Of a DNA stretch of 64,000 bases, positions 34,338-44,025 are shown piece after piece. The notes beneath the pieces were generated by a model. That model made no database searches. It saw nothing but the letters and a program-made list of their open reading frames with translations, and was not told where the DNA came from. Origin of the DNA: Acidobacteriaceae bacterium UBA1307 (GTDB lineage Bacteria > Acidobacteriota > Terriglobia > Terriglobales > Acidobacteriaceae). A program made the position numbers and the translations under genes. The stretch covers positions 50,096 to 114,095 of the forward strand of contig DBTV01000033.1 in NCBI GenBank assembly GCA_002307235.1, given 5' to 3'. How positions within the stretch are numbered: position 1 is the stretch's first letter; every line of letters begins with the position of its first letter.

Positions 34338-35606
34338 CTACGGCAAAATCCGAAAGGCCACAATCGACGAGCTGGTCGCGTTGCCATTCAGGCTGTGGCC
34401 TTCGAGCAGAAGCTCAAAGGGTGGAATCGATTTGTCGGCCCGCTGCACACGTTGGAGAAAGCTGTTCAGCGGCGGCCCGCTCAGCAGAAAATCGGCGGCC
34501 ACCTGCGTTCCCGCGCTGCTGGTTCCGGCCACCATCAGCACGTGGCCCTGGCGGTCGAGGCTCGGAACGTAGGCGACCAGCCCATACACCGTGCGGTTGG
34601 CCTCGGTCGCATTCTCCGCATACGAGGCCCGCTCGCCCGCCCGCGGAGCCCGGTTGCTCACCCGGTTCTGCCGCAGCGCCGCATCATAGTCCACGCTGAA
34701 GTTCATCTGGGCAGAAAACAGCGTCACCCACGGGTTGGCCCGCGAGCCGCCGATCAGAATCAGATCGTCCTCGCGCGCATCGCTCAGGCTCAACTCGCGC
34801 GCATAGCGAATCTGCGTATGCTGCGCGTCGATCTGCGGCTGCCGGTAAAGTCGCGCGACCAGCCGCAGATCGGCCATGCTGGTGTAGTGCGAGTTTTCGA
34901 GATCGCTGCTCTCCAAGTGCGGCGCCACCTGTTGCAACTCGCTCTTCGACAGATATTCCTGGTGCAGATAGCTCGAAAAGCTGACCTCCTTGCCCGTCAG
35001 CTCCTCAATCAGAATCAGCGTGCTGTCGGCAGGGACAATCAGTTGCGTGCGATGGGGGCTGAACAGCGTCGCCCAAAAGCGGTCGCTCGCCTCGTGGTGG
35101 CTCGTGTAGATCCAGAACGCGCCACCGCCGGCGGCAACCAGCACCGCGGCCGCGAGCGCAACAATCCAGAGCAGGGGCAACTTTTTGGCCGGCAAGCCGA
35201 CCGGCTCCGGCGCGGGCTCCGGCGTGATCTCCTCGGGCAAGGGCGCGGCCGGCTGGTTGGCATCGCGCGCTTCAAAAATCGGAACGTAGCTGCCTTTGGG
35301 AATCTCGATGGTCAGCGCCGAGCCTGCCCCGGTGGTCGCAAAATACTCCCGCAGCCGCTGGCGCAGAAACCGTGCCTGCGAGCGCACAATGCTGTCGTCG
35401 CCAGGGTTGTAGTCGAGCGGGCGGCCAAAAACATGCGTGCCAATGTGCTGCTCGTTGATCTCGTGCCGCCTGCCACTCAGCTCCATCTCGGCCACGTAGA
35501 GCAGAAAGGCGCGCAACCTCGGCGACTTCTCAAACAGCGAAGAGGCGACGACCTCTTGCACGAGAACCCAGCGAGAATCCATGGAATCAAAGGGTTGAGG
35601 CGCCAT
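34338..35606 (-). CDS. Membrane-anchored regulator-like protein of an acidobacterial type
   Basis: About 422 residues. The N-terminal ~95 residues (SSLFEKSPRLRAFLLYVAEMELSG, INEQHIGTHVFGR, GDDSIVRSQARFLRQRLREYF, LTIEIPKGSYVPIF) match a domain common in acidobacterial membrane proteins and likely to bind DNA or a partner. A proline-rich linker and one transmembrane helix (LLWIVALAAAVLVAAGGGAF) follow. The ~250-residue periplasmic part has no family I recognise. Start at 35606 is supported by GGAGAAG; the frame is open further upstream. Divergent from the (alpha/alpha)6 glycosidase, so it may regulate that gene. Confidence 0.65.
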   Translation of the reverse strand: MAPQPFDSMDSRWVLVQEVVASSLFEKSPRLRAFLLYVAEMELSGRRHEINEQHIGTHVFGRPLDYNPGDDSIVRSQARFLRQRLREYFATTGAGSALTIEIPKGSYVPIFEARDANQPAAPLPEEITPEPAPEPVGLPAKKLPLLWIVALAAAVLVAAGGGAFWIYTSHHEASDRFWATLFSPHRTQLIVPADSTLILIEELTGKEVSFSSYLHQEYLSKSELQQVAPHLESSDLENSHYTSMADLRLVARLYRQPQIDAQHTQIRYARELSLSDAREDDLILIGGSRANPWVTLFSAQMNFSVDYDAALRQNRVSNRAPRAGERASYAENATEANRTVYGLVAYVPSLDRQGHVLMVAGTSSAGTQVAADFLLSGPPLNSFLQRVQRADKSIPPFELLLEGHSLNGNATSSSIVAFRILP

Positions 35607-35864
35607 ATCTTCTCCAACTGCCGCCACCGTCACAGCCATGGCGCTTGTATCGCTCAAGGCTCCATTATAGGAACTCCGCGCATGGGTTTTACATAGGAAA
35701 ACCGCCGCGATTTTATTGTGAAGAAACGATTTATCGCAGTGCCAACGGTGCGCACGCCTGCCATGCACTGTGAAAAACCTTGTCGCGCGGCAAAGAATCG
35801 TTCCTACTATGAGGTGAACCTGCGCCAGCCCTACAGGCGCTATTCCAATCTTTCAGGGATGCTC

Positions 35865-38279
35865 ATGGCATACTTCTTTTTGCAGCGGCGTACTTTACGT
35901 TGTTGCTTTTGCAGTGCTTTGGTTGCTCTTGCAACATCGGGCTTTGCCCAGATGGTCTCGCCCGAGATCGACCGCGGCCCGGTCTTTTCCTATTACAGCA
36001 AGCCGACGGACCTGATCGGCGTGATGGGCGCGCCCTCCGGCACCGAGATCACCCCCGAGGGCTCGCTCTATAACGGCTTCGGCGAACTGCTGTTTTTCAC
36101 CGGCCCGGAACAGACGCCGCTCAATGCCCGCGTCCGCACCCTCACCGACGGCCGCCTGCCTATTGTTCACTACGCCGTGACGCACGAGGGCATCGAATAC
36201 CAGTTCAAGGCCTTCGCCGCTCAGGTGCCGCATCCGCAGGTCGATGAGTCGGCGGCAACAGGACAAATTATTAATTTTGTGCGGGTTACAGTACACAACC
36301 CCGGCTCCGCCCCGCAGGCCGCCTTTTTGACGCTGGCCCATCGCTACCAGGGCGAGCAGACCACCGCCGAGCCGCTCGGCGACAACCGCTTCCGCCGCCC
36401 CGCCGAGCCCGAGCGCATTGGCGACTATCGTCAACCGGGTGAAGCCTTTAAGCCCGACTGGAGCTACTCAGTCGGCGGCGGCAGCTGCCTGCGCGAAGAC
36501 CGCGTTCTCTTCCACTACCCGGCCGCGCCCGCGCCGCAACTCTCGCTGACTCTGCGCACGCACTACAACCGGATTCAGCCGCTGGCCAGCGCAACGCTCA
36601 AGCTGACGCCCACAACGCCTGTTTGCAGTGTGCGTTACAGCATTCCCCTCGCCGCCGGAGAAAGCCGCACACTCGACATCGCGCTGCCGCTTTTGCCACC
36701 GCAAAAGGACTCGGTCGAGGCCAAGCAACTGGCCGAGGCCCGCGCCGACGAGGCCGAGCAGGGCGTTATCGCCTACTGGAACAAGCTCTTCGCCCACGGC
36801 ATGCGTATTCACCTGCCCGAGGCCAAACCCGTTGAGACCTTCGACGCCAATCTGGTCTATGACCTGCTGGGGCGCAACGTGATTGACGGCAAGTTTGTGC
36901 AGACGGCTGGAGAGTTTCAGTATCACCGCTTCTATCTGCGTGATTCAGCAGACTTTGTGCGCATGTATGACGCCACCGGCTACCCCGAGATCGGCTCCCA
37001 GGTCATCGGCTTCTTTCTCGACCGCCAGCAGCCGGACGGCAATTTCCTTTCGCAGCCCGGCCAGTTTGACGGCTGGGGACAGGCTCTGTGGGCCTTCGGC
37101 GAGCACTACCGCCGCACCCACGATCTGGAGTTCGCCCGGAAGGCCTATCCGGCCATTGTGCGGGCCGTCGAGTGGTTTGAGCGGGAACAGGCCAAGGATC
37201 CGCTGCATGTGATGCCTTCGACCGACGTGCGCGACAATGAGTACGTCGCGGGCCATCTGACCGGCTATAACTTTTTGGCAATGAACGGATTAGCCAGCGC
37301 CGCGGAGCTGGCCCGCGCCCTTGGCCACCCCGACGACGCGGCCCGTTTTCTCCGCGACCGCGCCGCGCTGCGTGCGGCCTTCTTCCCTCTTCTCGACAAG
37401 GCCAGCCAGGAACAGGGCGGCAAGCTGCCGCCGAGCCTCGACGCCGGTGCGTGGAAGGGCACCGATTGGGGCAACCTGCTTTCTGTCACGCCAGAGCCGG
37501 TGCTGGACCCGTGGGACGCGCGCGTGACGGCCACCCTCAAAAGCACGCAAGCCCATTATCAGGAAGGTATTACGACCTATGCCGAGCCCGACGACGGCAT
37601 CTTTCTGCATCACTATCTCGTCATCAAGAACACGCTGACCGAGCTGGTTCGCGGCGAGCAGGAGCAGGCCATCCGCGAGTTTTATGCGCTGTTGCTGCAT
37701 ACCAGCTCGACCCACGCCGGCTTCGAGTACGCCATCCGGCCCTGGGGGATGCGCGACTTCGAGGGCAACCTTTCGCCCCACGCCTGGTTTGCCGCCGATT
37801 ACCGTAACCTGTTGCGGAATATGCTGGTTCGCGAACAGGGGCAGGATCTGCATCTGCTCTCGGCTCTCTCGCCCGCCTGGGTCGGCGCGGGCCAGCAGGT
37901 GGCCGTGGACGAGGCCCCGACGTATTGGGGTAAGCTCAATTTCCGCCTGAAGATACAGGACGAAAGCTCGGCCACGCTCTCGCTCGATACGCACTTTACG
38001 CAGGGCGCACCGGCAAAGATCATCGTCCACATTCCCTGGTTCCTGACGGTGACCGAAGCCTCGGTGGACGGTCACGCGCTGAAGCCGGGAACGGCGCTGG
38101 AGTTGCCCGCGACGGCGCGGGAGCTGCATCTGCGCTGGAAGGCGAAGGCCCACCCGCAGATGAATTACGAGCGCACGGTCGAGTCCTACAAGGCGGAGTA
38201 CCGCCGCCGCTGGGACCACCTGCAGGCTACCGGCGACGCCTCCGTGCCGAGCCCCGATCCCTGGCAGGTGCCTGAATAG
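35865..38279 (+). CDS. Secreted six-hairpin ((alpha/alpha)6) glycosidase-like protein
   Basis: About 804 residues with a signal peptide (CSALVALATSGFAQ). The N-terminal ~330 residues are beta-rich, and residues ~340-700 form an (alpha/alpha)6 barrel with RFYLRDSADFVRMYDATG, QFDGWGQALWAFGEHYRR and DNEYVAGHLTGYN, as in GH15/GH78-type and related glycosidases. A small beta domain ends the protein. Acidic residues in these loops are likely catalytic, but I cannot place it in a specific family. ATG 35859 or 35865 gives a clean signal peptide; the frame is open to 35718. A strong terminator follows. Confidence 0.75.
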   Translation: MAYFFLQRRTLRCCFCSALVALATSGFAQMVSPEIDRGPVFSYYSKPTDLIGVMGAPSGTEITPEGSLYNGFGELLFFTGPEQTPLNARVRTLTDGRLPIVHYAVTHEGIEYQFKAFAAQVPHPQVDESAATGQIINFVRVTVHNPGSAPQAAFLTLAHRYQGEQTTAEPLGDNRFRRPAEPERIGDYRQPGEAFKPDWSYSVGGGSCLREDRVLFHYPAAPAPQLSLTLRTHYNRIQPLASATLKLTPTTPVCSVRYSIPLAAGESRTLDIALPLLPPQKDSVEAKQLAEARADEAEQGVIAYWNKLFAHGMRIHLPEAKPVETFDANLVYDLLGRNVIDGKFVQTAGEFQYHRFYLRDSADFVRMYDATGYPEIGSQVIGFFLDRQQPDGNFLSQPGQFDGWGQALWAFGEHYRRTHDLEFARKAYPAIVRAVEWFEREQAKDPLHVMPSTDVRDNEYVAGHLTGYNFLAMNGLASAAELARALGHPDDAARFLRDRAALRAAFFPLLDKASQEQGGKLPPSLDAGAWKGTDWGNLLSVTPEPVLDPWDARVTATLKSTQAHYQEGITTYAEPDDGIFLHHYLVIKNTLTELVRGEQEQAIREFYALLLHTSSTHAGFEYAIRPWGMRDFEGNLSPHAWFAADYRNLLRNMLVREQGQDLHLLSALSPAWVGAGQQVAVDEAPTYWGKLNFRLKIQDESSATLSLDTHFTQGAPAKIIVHIPWFLTVTEASVDGHALKPGTALELPATARELHLRWKAKAHPQMNYERTVESYKAEYRRRWDHLQATGDASVPSPDPWQVPE

Positions 38280-38308
38280 CTTTTCCTCCACCGCACGATC
38301 GGAGAGAT

Positions 38309-38344
38309 GGCCTGTTCCCACACATTCGGGGACAGGCCTTTTTT
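38309..38344 (+). terminator. Rho-independent terminator after the (alpha/alpha)6 glycosidase
   Basis: GGCCTGTTCCC pairs with GGGGACAGGCC (about ten pairs, one wobble) around an 8-nt loop, followed by TTTTTT at 38339-38344. It lies 30 nt after the stop. Confidence 0.9.
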
Positions 38345-38389
38345 GGGGGCGCGTGGCCCGGAAAATGTCCTGGTGAGACAAAAGATCGC

Positions 38390-38447
38390 AGGGGCTAAAG
38401 CCCGCTTCCTTTTTGATGCCGTTTTCGGCACGACTCAAAGTCGTGCC
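38390..38447. repeat. REP-like hairpin pair
   Basis: AGGGGCTAAAGCCC at the left is the reverse complement type of the hairpin at 32776-32789. GGCACGACT / AGTCGTGCC at 38427-38447 is a perfect 9-bp stem with a 3-nt loop. Together they resemble the cluster at 32488-32789. Confidence 0.5.
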
Positions 38448-38551
38448 CTGACACAAAGCAGGCGATCTGATTGACAATCTGGACCTATGCCTGAGCGAAC
38501 AGGAGATTCATCTTTCCGAGGTGCAACCGCAGATGCGCTTCCGAAACGCTG

Positions 38552-38651
38552 CCGCAGATTCCCTTCGACTACGCTCAGGGCAGGCTTTCGACTTACTACC
38601 CCCAGGCTGAGAAAACGCCTGAGCCCCCGTTCGCTCAGAATGACGGCCTTA
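38552..38651 (-). repeat. Dispersed ~100-bp repeat, copy 2 (inverted)
   Basis: Read on the minus strand it begins TAAGGCCGTCATTCTGAGCG and contains the same core CCTGCCCTGAGCGTAGTCGA and the end ATCTGCGG as copy 1 at 34214-34321. The two copies face each other around the regulator and glycosidase genes. This is typical of a non-autonomous dispersed element. Confidence 0.65.
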
Positions 38652-38887
38652 TGATCAATTATGTACAGCATGACTTAGGGTAATCGATGTACGCACACAG
38701 AGTTACACGGCGCGACAACGGTGAAAGAACCGTGAAATACATGGACACCTTATAGCCCGGTTACTAGTGTGGGTGAACGCAAGGACGGAGAGGTTTTCGC
38801 ACTGATCCGGCAAAGGCACGACGGGCGGACAGTCAAGGATCCTCGGTCGATATTCAAGATGGCCTAACTATTTTTGGAGGACTACGC

Positions 38888-41800
38888 ATGATCAAGATCC
38901 CACAAAGCGGATCGCATGTCGCTTTTTTTTCCCGGTGGCAGAACTGTTGTCGGGTAATGCAACAGCAGAGCTTCAGCATCGCAGGAGTGCTTCTGCTGCT
39001 TCTTTGTCTCTTCGGGGCAAAAGAGCTTTCGGGCCAGATCTCGGCAGCCAACATGACGGGAACCATTACAGACGCCAGCGGTGCCATTGTGGTCGGCGCC
39101 AAGGTCGAGGTTCGGAACACGGCGACCAATGAGCTACGCCAGATGACGACCGATGCGACGGGCATCTACTCCGTGAACGCGCTGAACCCCGGCACCTATA
39201 GGCTGACGGTTTCCGCGATCGGGTTCAAGAGCTACATCAAGAACGACATCAATCTGGTCGGCGGCCAACATGCCGAGCAGAACGCGCGGCTGGAAATTGG
39301 CTCGACCGATCAGAGTGTCGAGGTCACGGCCGACGCGGTCAGCGTGGATACGCAGACGGCCAATCGCGAAGTCACCATTGAGAGCGCACAGATCCAGAGC
39401 ATGCCGACCAGCTTCCGCAATCCGCTGTTCGTCACGCAGAGCACCGCCGGCGTGGTCTCGGTCCGCACGGGCCTGGGCGCGTATATGACCGACCAGAACC
39501 AGAACCGCTTCGCCCTGACCGGCGGCCGCGACGAATCGACGGCCGTGCTGGTTGATGGCGCATCGATTGTGTCGCCCGATCTGGGCGGCGCCATGGCGAC
39601 CCCGGCAATGGACGCCACGGCCGAGGTTCAGGTGCAGCGCACCGCCTACGACGCCACCTATACGCACACCGACGGCGGCGCCGTCAGCCTGATCTCGAAG
39701 AGCGGCAGCAACAAATATCACGGTTCGGTCTTCGAATATCTGCGCAACGATCATCTGGACGCCAACTCGTGGAGCAACAAGCACTCGAACCTGGCCCGTC
39801 CGCTGTATCAGCGCAACCAGTTCGGCGGCACGGCCAGCGGCCCGGTGCTGCGCGACAAGCTGTTCCTGTTCTTCTCATGGGATGCCCTGCGGCAGGCTCA
39901 GCCGGGCACCTTCACGGGCAACGTGCCGACCGCGCTTGAACGCGCGGGCGACTTTACCCAGAGCAGCACCACCATCTATAACCCGCTCAATGTGGTCAAT
40001 GGCCAGCGCCAGCCCTTTACGACGGCCAATGTGATTCCCACGAGCATGATGGACGCGGTAGGCAAGGCGACGGTGGCTCTCTATCCCCTGCCGAACTCGA
40101 CCTCCACCACGGCCTACAATTATGCGGCGATCGGCAAGATTCCCTCGAACTACGACAAGCTCGATCTGCGCGGCGACTACGTGATCAGCCCCAAGGACAC
40201 GATCTTTGCGCGCGTCACCAAGGCCTGGCAGTACAACGATTTTCCGCGCTTCTTCAAAAATGGCGGCGATAGCTGGGACGGCGAAAACGACTTCCGCCAC
40301 GTGATTCTGGTCAACAACACCTGGACGCCGAGCGATCGCTGGGTGGTGAACACCGTGGCCAGCTACGGCAAGTGGACTGAAGAGCACACCTCGGCCAGCT
40401 TTGGCCACAGCGCCACCGAGTTGGGCTTTGGCTCGGCGACCACCGCGCAGTGGCAGGCTACCAATGCCTACCCGGTCTTCTATCTGGACAGCTACGCACA
40501 GCTTGGCAACAACACCTATTCGAAGACGCCGAAAGAGTCGGACACGTTGCAGGTGAACGTTTCAAGCTCGCTCGGCAAGCACACGCTGAAGTTCGGCTTC
40601 TTCGGCGAAATTCAGCGGATGTATCCGCACACCACCAACTCGCCGAGCTTCAGCTTTGATGCGAAGATGACGAGCGGCCCCACGCCGGGCGCATCGGGCA
40701 ACAGCACCGGCAACTCCATCGCATCGCTTCTGCTCGGCACCGGAACCAGCGGTTCGGCGCAGTACAACGTGCAACTGGATGTGCAGCAGTTGAACTTCGG
40801 CTGGTATGTGCAGGACGCCTGGCACGTGAGCGACCGGCTGACGGTGAACCTCGGCCTGCGTCACGACATTCAGAATGCCCGCACGGAGCGCTACAACCGC
40901 CTGAACTACTTTGATCCGACGGTGACTTCGACGCTGAACGGCACGAAGATGACCGGCGGCCTGGTCTTCCTGAACTCGTCGAACCGCGGCCTGTGGGATG
41001 CGCAGCACGATAACTTTGATCCGCGCGTTTCGTTCGCCTACAAGGTCTCGCCGAGGCTCGTGGTCCGCGCCGGTTACGGCATGTTCAATCCGCAGACCTA
41101 CTCGTATTCAAGCGATGCGACCAACTCCTCGGACGGCTACTCTGCTTCGACGAGCTGGAATGCGCAGACCAGCTACATTCCCGTGAATCTGCTGAGCAAT
41201 CCGTTCCCGAGCGGCATGACCACGCCGACGGGCAACACGCTGGGCGCGCAGACGCTGGTTGGCCAAAGCATCAACGCCGCCCGCCGGTTGCACAAGACGC
41301 CGTATTCGCAGGTCTACAGCGCCGACTTCCAGTATCAGATCGGCAACGCCGGCCTGTTCGAACTGGGCTATGCGGGCAGCCAGGGACGCCAGTTGCTGTT
41401 TGGCAGCGCGGCGAACCTGAACCAGCTTCCGGCCAGCTATCTGTCGCTGGGCACCACGGCGCTGAATGCCGCGGTGGCCAACCCTTACTCGGGCGTCATC
41501 ACCGACTCAACCAGCACGCTGTCGGCCGCGACGATTCCGTACTGGCGCACCCTGGTCAAGTATCCGCAGTTCACCAGTGTTTCGCGGCTTGCTTCGACCA
41601 ACGGCGCCAGCTCCTCGTTCCACTCGCTGTTTGCAAAATACAATCAGCGGTTCACCTTTGGCTTGAATGTGCTGGCCACCTACCAGTGGTCGAAGACCAT
41701 CGACAACACCTCGGAGAACAACGGCTGGGAGGTTTCCGACGCCATCCGCGACATCAACAACCTGAAGCGGGATCGCTCGATCAGCGCGCACGACGTGCCG

Positions 41801-42370
41801 CAGAGCCTGGCCATCACGCTTGGCTACGAGCTGCCCTTCGGTCGCGGCAAGCTGATCGGCAGCAATGTGAACCCGATCATCAACGGCATCATCGGCGGCT
41901 GGAAGATGGACTCGATTGTGCGCTTCAGCAACGGCCTTCCGATCCACCTGACGGAGAACAGCAGCGTCTCTTCGCTGACCAGCTATAACTACGCGGTGGC
42001 CCGCCCGAATATCACCTCGGCCTCGGCGCTCAAGTCTGGCCATCGCTCGGTGAAGAACTGGTTCAACACCGACGCAGTGACGGCAGCCAACGGCGGATCG
42101 AGCACGGTGGTCGCCATCGGCAACGCGCCGCGCTACATTGGCAGCGTACGCTTCATGATCACGCACAACGCCGATCTGAACCTGCAGAAGAGCTTCAACC
42201 TTTACCGGGATGCGAAGCTGCAGTTCCGCGTGGAAGGCTACAACATTTCAAACACGGCGGTTCTCGACGCCCCCGGCACGACGCTCGGCAACAGCGACTT
42301 CGGCCAGGTGACGGGCACCAAGGGCCTCGGCCCCCGTCAGGTGCAGGTGGGAGCCCGCATCGATTTCTAG
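38888..42370 (+). CDS. TonB-dependent receptor, Oar-like (receptor 4)
   Basis: A 1160-residue receptor with a long N-terminal region before the signal core (GVLLLLLCLFGAKELSGQ), a carboxypeptidase-regulatory-like domain (MTGTITDASGAIVVGAKVEV), a plug (MPTSFRNPLFVTQSTAGV, VLVDGASIVSPDLGG) and a complete barrel ending QVQVGARIDF. Start ATG 38888 follows GGAGG by eight nt; an internal ATG at codon 24 (MQQQSF) would give a shorter signal. It stands alone between two terminators, so its substrate cannot be guessed from neighbours. Confidence 0.93.
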   Translation: MIKIPQSGSHVAFFSRWQNCCRVMQQQSFSIAGVLLLLLCLFGAKELSGQISAANMTGTITDASGAIVVGAKVEVRNTATNELRQMTTDATGIYSVNALNPGTYRLTVSAIGFKSYIKNDINLVGGQHAEQNARLEIGSTDQSVEVTADAVSVDTQTANREVTIESAQIQSMPTSFRNPLFVTQSTAGVVSVRTGLGAYMTDQNQNRFALTGGRDESTAVLVDGASIVSPDLGGAMATPAMDATAEVQVQRTAYDATYTHTDGGAVSLISKSGSNKYHGSVFEYLRNDHLDANSWSNKHSNLARPLYQRNQFGGTASGPVLRDKLFLFFSWDALRQAQPGTFTGNVPTALERAGDFTQSSTTIYNPLNVVNGQRQPFTTANVIPTSMMDAVGKATVALYPLPNSTSTTAYNYAAIGKIPSNYDKLDLRGDYVISPKDTIFARVTKAWQYNDFPRFFKNGGDSWDGENDFRHVILVNNTWTPSDRWVVNTVASYGKWTEEHTSASFGHSATELGFGSATTAQWQATNAYPVFYLDSYAQLGNNTYSKTPKESDTLQVNVSSSLGKHTLKFGFFGEIQRMYPHTTNSPSFSFDAKMTSGPTPGASGNSTGNSIASLLLGTGTSGSAQYNVQLDVQQLNFGWYVQDAWHVSDRLTVNLGLRHDIQNARTERYNRLNYFDPTVTSTLNGTKMTGGLVFLNSSNRGLWDAQHDNFDPRVSFAYKVSPRLVVRAGYGMFNPQTYSYSSDATNSSDGYSASTSWNAQTSYIPVNLLSNPFPSGMTTPTGNTLGAQTLVGQSINAARRLHKTPYSQVYSADFQYQIGNAGLFELGYAGSQGRQLLFGSAANLNQLPASYLSLGTTALNAAVANPYSGVITDSTSTLSAATIPYWRTLVKYPQFTSVSRLASTNGASSSFHSLFAKYNQRFTFGLNVLATYQWSKTIDNTSENNGWEVSDAIRDINNLKRDRSISAHDVPQSLAITLGYELPFGRGKLIGSNVNPIINGIIGGWKMDSIVRFSNGLPIHLTENSSVSSLTSYNYAVARPNITSASALKSGHRSVKNWFNTDAVTAANGGSSTVVAIGNAPRYIGSVRFMITHNADLNLQKSFNLYRDAKLQFRVEGYNISNTAVLDAPGTTLGNSDFGQVTGTKGLGPRQVQVGARIDF

Positions 42371-42454
42371 AGCTTGCATGAGGAGAGTGCGCATGCGCAG
42401 CTACGCACTCGAATCTGCATCACTTCCGCAAAGTGTTTAGGCTTTGTGGATCAC

Positions 42455-42522
42455 GCGGTGGCAGCAACGGGAGAAGATCGCACTACGCTGATCTCCCGTT
42501 GTGGCCACCGCATTTTTTTTTA
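42455..42522 (+). terminator. Strong terminator after receptor 4
   Basis: A long inverted repeat: GCGGTGGC at 42455 pairs with GCCACCGC ending at 42511, continued by CAACGGGAGA with TCTCCCGTTG, and a run of T at 42513-42522 follows. It ends five nt before the stop of the convergent integrase gene. Confidence 0.92.
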
Positions 42523-42526
42523 AAAG

Positions 42527-43540
42527 CTATAGCCCGAGCTTGCTTGCCGCCGCCATCCGGTCGGCCTTTTCCGCGCGAATATAGCGGCGCACCATCGCGC
42601 TCGACTTGTGCCCGGTCTGGCGCATGATGGCCAACTCGGAGGCGCCGTTCTGATAGGCCTCGGTGGCGAAGCCGGCGCGCAGCGAGTGCGCTCCGTACCG
42701 CGCCAGATCCTTCTCGTCGAGTCCGGCCCGCGCAAAGGCACGCTTCACAATTTCGCCGATGGCGCGCGTGCTCAGTCCATCGTGGATCGTTTGCGCCGCC
42801 GTGACGTGGCGAAAGACGGGCCCGTCGTTGATGTTCGCCAGCTTCAGCCACTGCGTGAGCGCGCGCACCGGGCAGGTCAACTCGGCCAGCGGCGTCGACT
42901 CCGGCTGCGCGCCATAGGGAATCTCCACCTCTCTTCCCTGCCCTTCCTGATCGGTCTTCGAGGTCGGCAGCTCGAGCGTGATGCCGTGCTTGTGCGCATG
43001 CAAATCTTCAACGCGCAAGGCCGCCAGCTCTGAACGGCGCAGCCCACCGGCAAAGCCGACCAGCAACAGCGCGCGATCGCGGCTCGAGGCCAGCGATCCT
43101 TCTGCGTGCTCAATGGCCTTGCGGATCAGATCGAGCGTGGCCGGAAGCTTGCCGCGCTGGCGAGTGCCGAGTTTCCGGCGAATGCCGCGCAGCGCCTCGC
43201 GCACCATTCTGTGCGCCGAGGGCGAGGCAAGCCCCTGCCGCTGATGCACCAGACCGATGGTTGTCGCACGCCGGCCGATGGTTCCGGCATGGCGGCCGAG
43301 CTTGGCCAGCGCCGACAGATAGAGCGCCACGGTCTCGGGCTCGGCGGGCAGCGCAGCCAGTTCATGCGCCGCGCACCACGCAGAAAAGTCGCGCCAGTCG
43401 GCCCGATATGCGCGCAACGTCGCCGTTGACCGCGCCGCGCGAATGTACTCCTCGGCCGCGGCCTTGTACTCACCGAGCGGATCGATGGGCTCAATCGCGG
43501 TTGCGACCGCACGCTCTACGCTCTCTGGCTCCGTGCTCAT
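42527..43540 (-). CDS. Tyrosine-type site-specific integrase/recombinase
   Basis: A 337-residue recombinase with an N-terminal core-binding domain (~25-110, ATLRAYRADWRDFSAWCAAH) and a C-terminal catalytic domain. The catalytic residues are visible: Arg in GGLRRSELAAL, Lys in SKTD, His-x-x-Arg in HSLRAGF, His in TGHKS and the Tyr nucleophile in RRYIRAEK. It appears intact and would cut and rejoin DNA at an unknown site. Its start overlaps the stop of the RES toxin gene by 4 nt, so it is the third gene of a toxin-antitoxin operon, an unusual arrangement. No att repeats were identified. Confidence 0.93.
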   Translation of the reverse strand: MSTEPESVERAVATAIEPIDPLGEYKAAAEEYIRAARSTATLRAYRADWRDFSAWCAAHELAALPAEPETVALYLSALAKLGRHAGTIGRRATTIGLVHQRQGLASPSAHRMVREALRGIRRKLGTRQRGKLPATLDLIRKAIEHAEGSLASSRDRALLLVGFAGGLRRSELAALRVEDLHAHKHGITLELPTSKTDQEGQGREVEIPYGAQPESTPLAELTCPVRALTQWLKLANINDGPVFRHVTAAQTIHDGLSTRAIGEIVKRAFARAGLDEKDLARYGAHSLRAGFATEAYQNGASELAIMRQTGHKSSAMVRRYIRAEKADRMAAASKLGL

Positions 43541-44025
43541 GCGCTTCCCCTTTCGGTGGCCCGCATCTGCAGCAGGCGCGGATCATATTCGATCTCGTGC
43601 GCCGATGCGACCCGAAACCGGCTGGCATCGGGATGCTTCGGATTGAGCAGATAGTTGGTCGAAAACGGCGAGGGAAACGATGGAACCCTGGCCAACGCCG
43701 TGGCCCCCTCGCGCAGCCACGCATCGCCGATCTGCTGCGTCCTGCTCTCCGGCAACCCGAGATTGGTTCCTGCCTCTTCCACAAGTCGCCGCGCCGCCGC
43801 AAAAACAGCCTCCTCCACTTCGATGCGCGCCAGCGAGTACCGGCTCGGAAACAGCGCCGGGTTCCCCTTGAGATGAACCAGCGTTTCAATCAGACTGAGG
43901 GCCGGATGCTCGGCGAGATAAACGATGCGTTTGCCCGGTGCCGCCCGATGCCAGCGCCCGTCGGCGCGTTCCCCGCCGAGCCCCGCCAGATCCGTGTGCC
44001 GGCTGATGCGCCACAGAGCGATCAC
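43537..44025 (-). CDS. RES-domain toxin (NAD+-degrading type)
   Basis: A 162-residue RES family protein. It shows the conserved arginine, glutamate and serine regions: ISRHTDLAGLGGERADGRWH, VYLAEHPALSLIETLVHL and TNYLLNPKHPDA. RES toxins of Xre-RES modules deplete NAD+, halting growth until neutralised. It overlaps the upstream antitoxin gene by 4 nt (ATGA) and the downstream integrase by 4 nt, so translation is coupled. The length is normal for the family. Confidence 0.9.
   Translation of the reverse strand: MIALWRISRHTDLAGLGGERADGRWHRAAPGKRIVYLAEHPALSLIETLVHLKGNPALFPSRYSLARIEVEEAVFAAARRLVEEAGTNLGLPESRTQQIGDAWLREGATALARVPSFPSPFSTNYLLNPKHPDASRFRVASAHEIEYDPRLLQMRATERGSA

Larger units (their letters stand above)
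38280..38887. other. 608-bp intergenic region with terminator, hairpins, dispersed repeat and receptor 4 promoter
   Basis: Contains, in order, the terminator at 38309-38344, two palindromic hairpins at 38390-38447, copy 2 of the ~100-bp repeat at 38552-38651, and an AT-rich stretch (38655-38770) likely to hold the receptor 4 promoter. No coding gene is supported. Confidence 0.55.
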
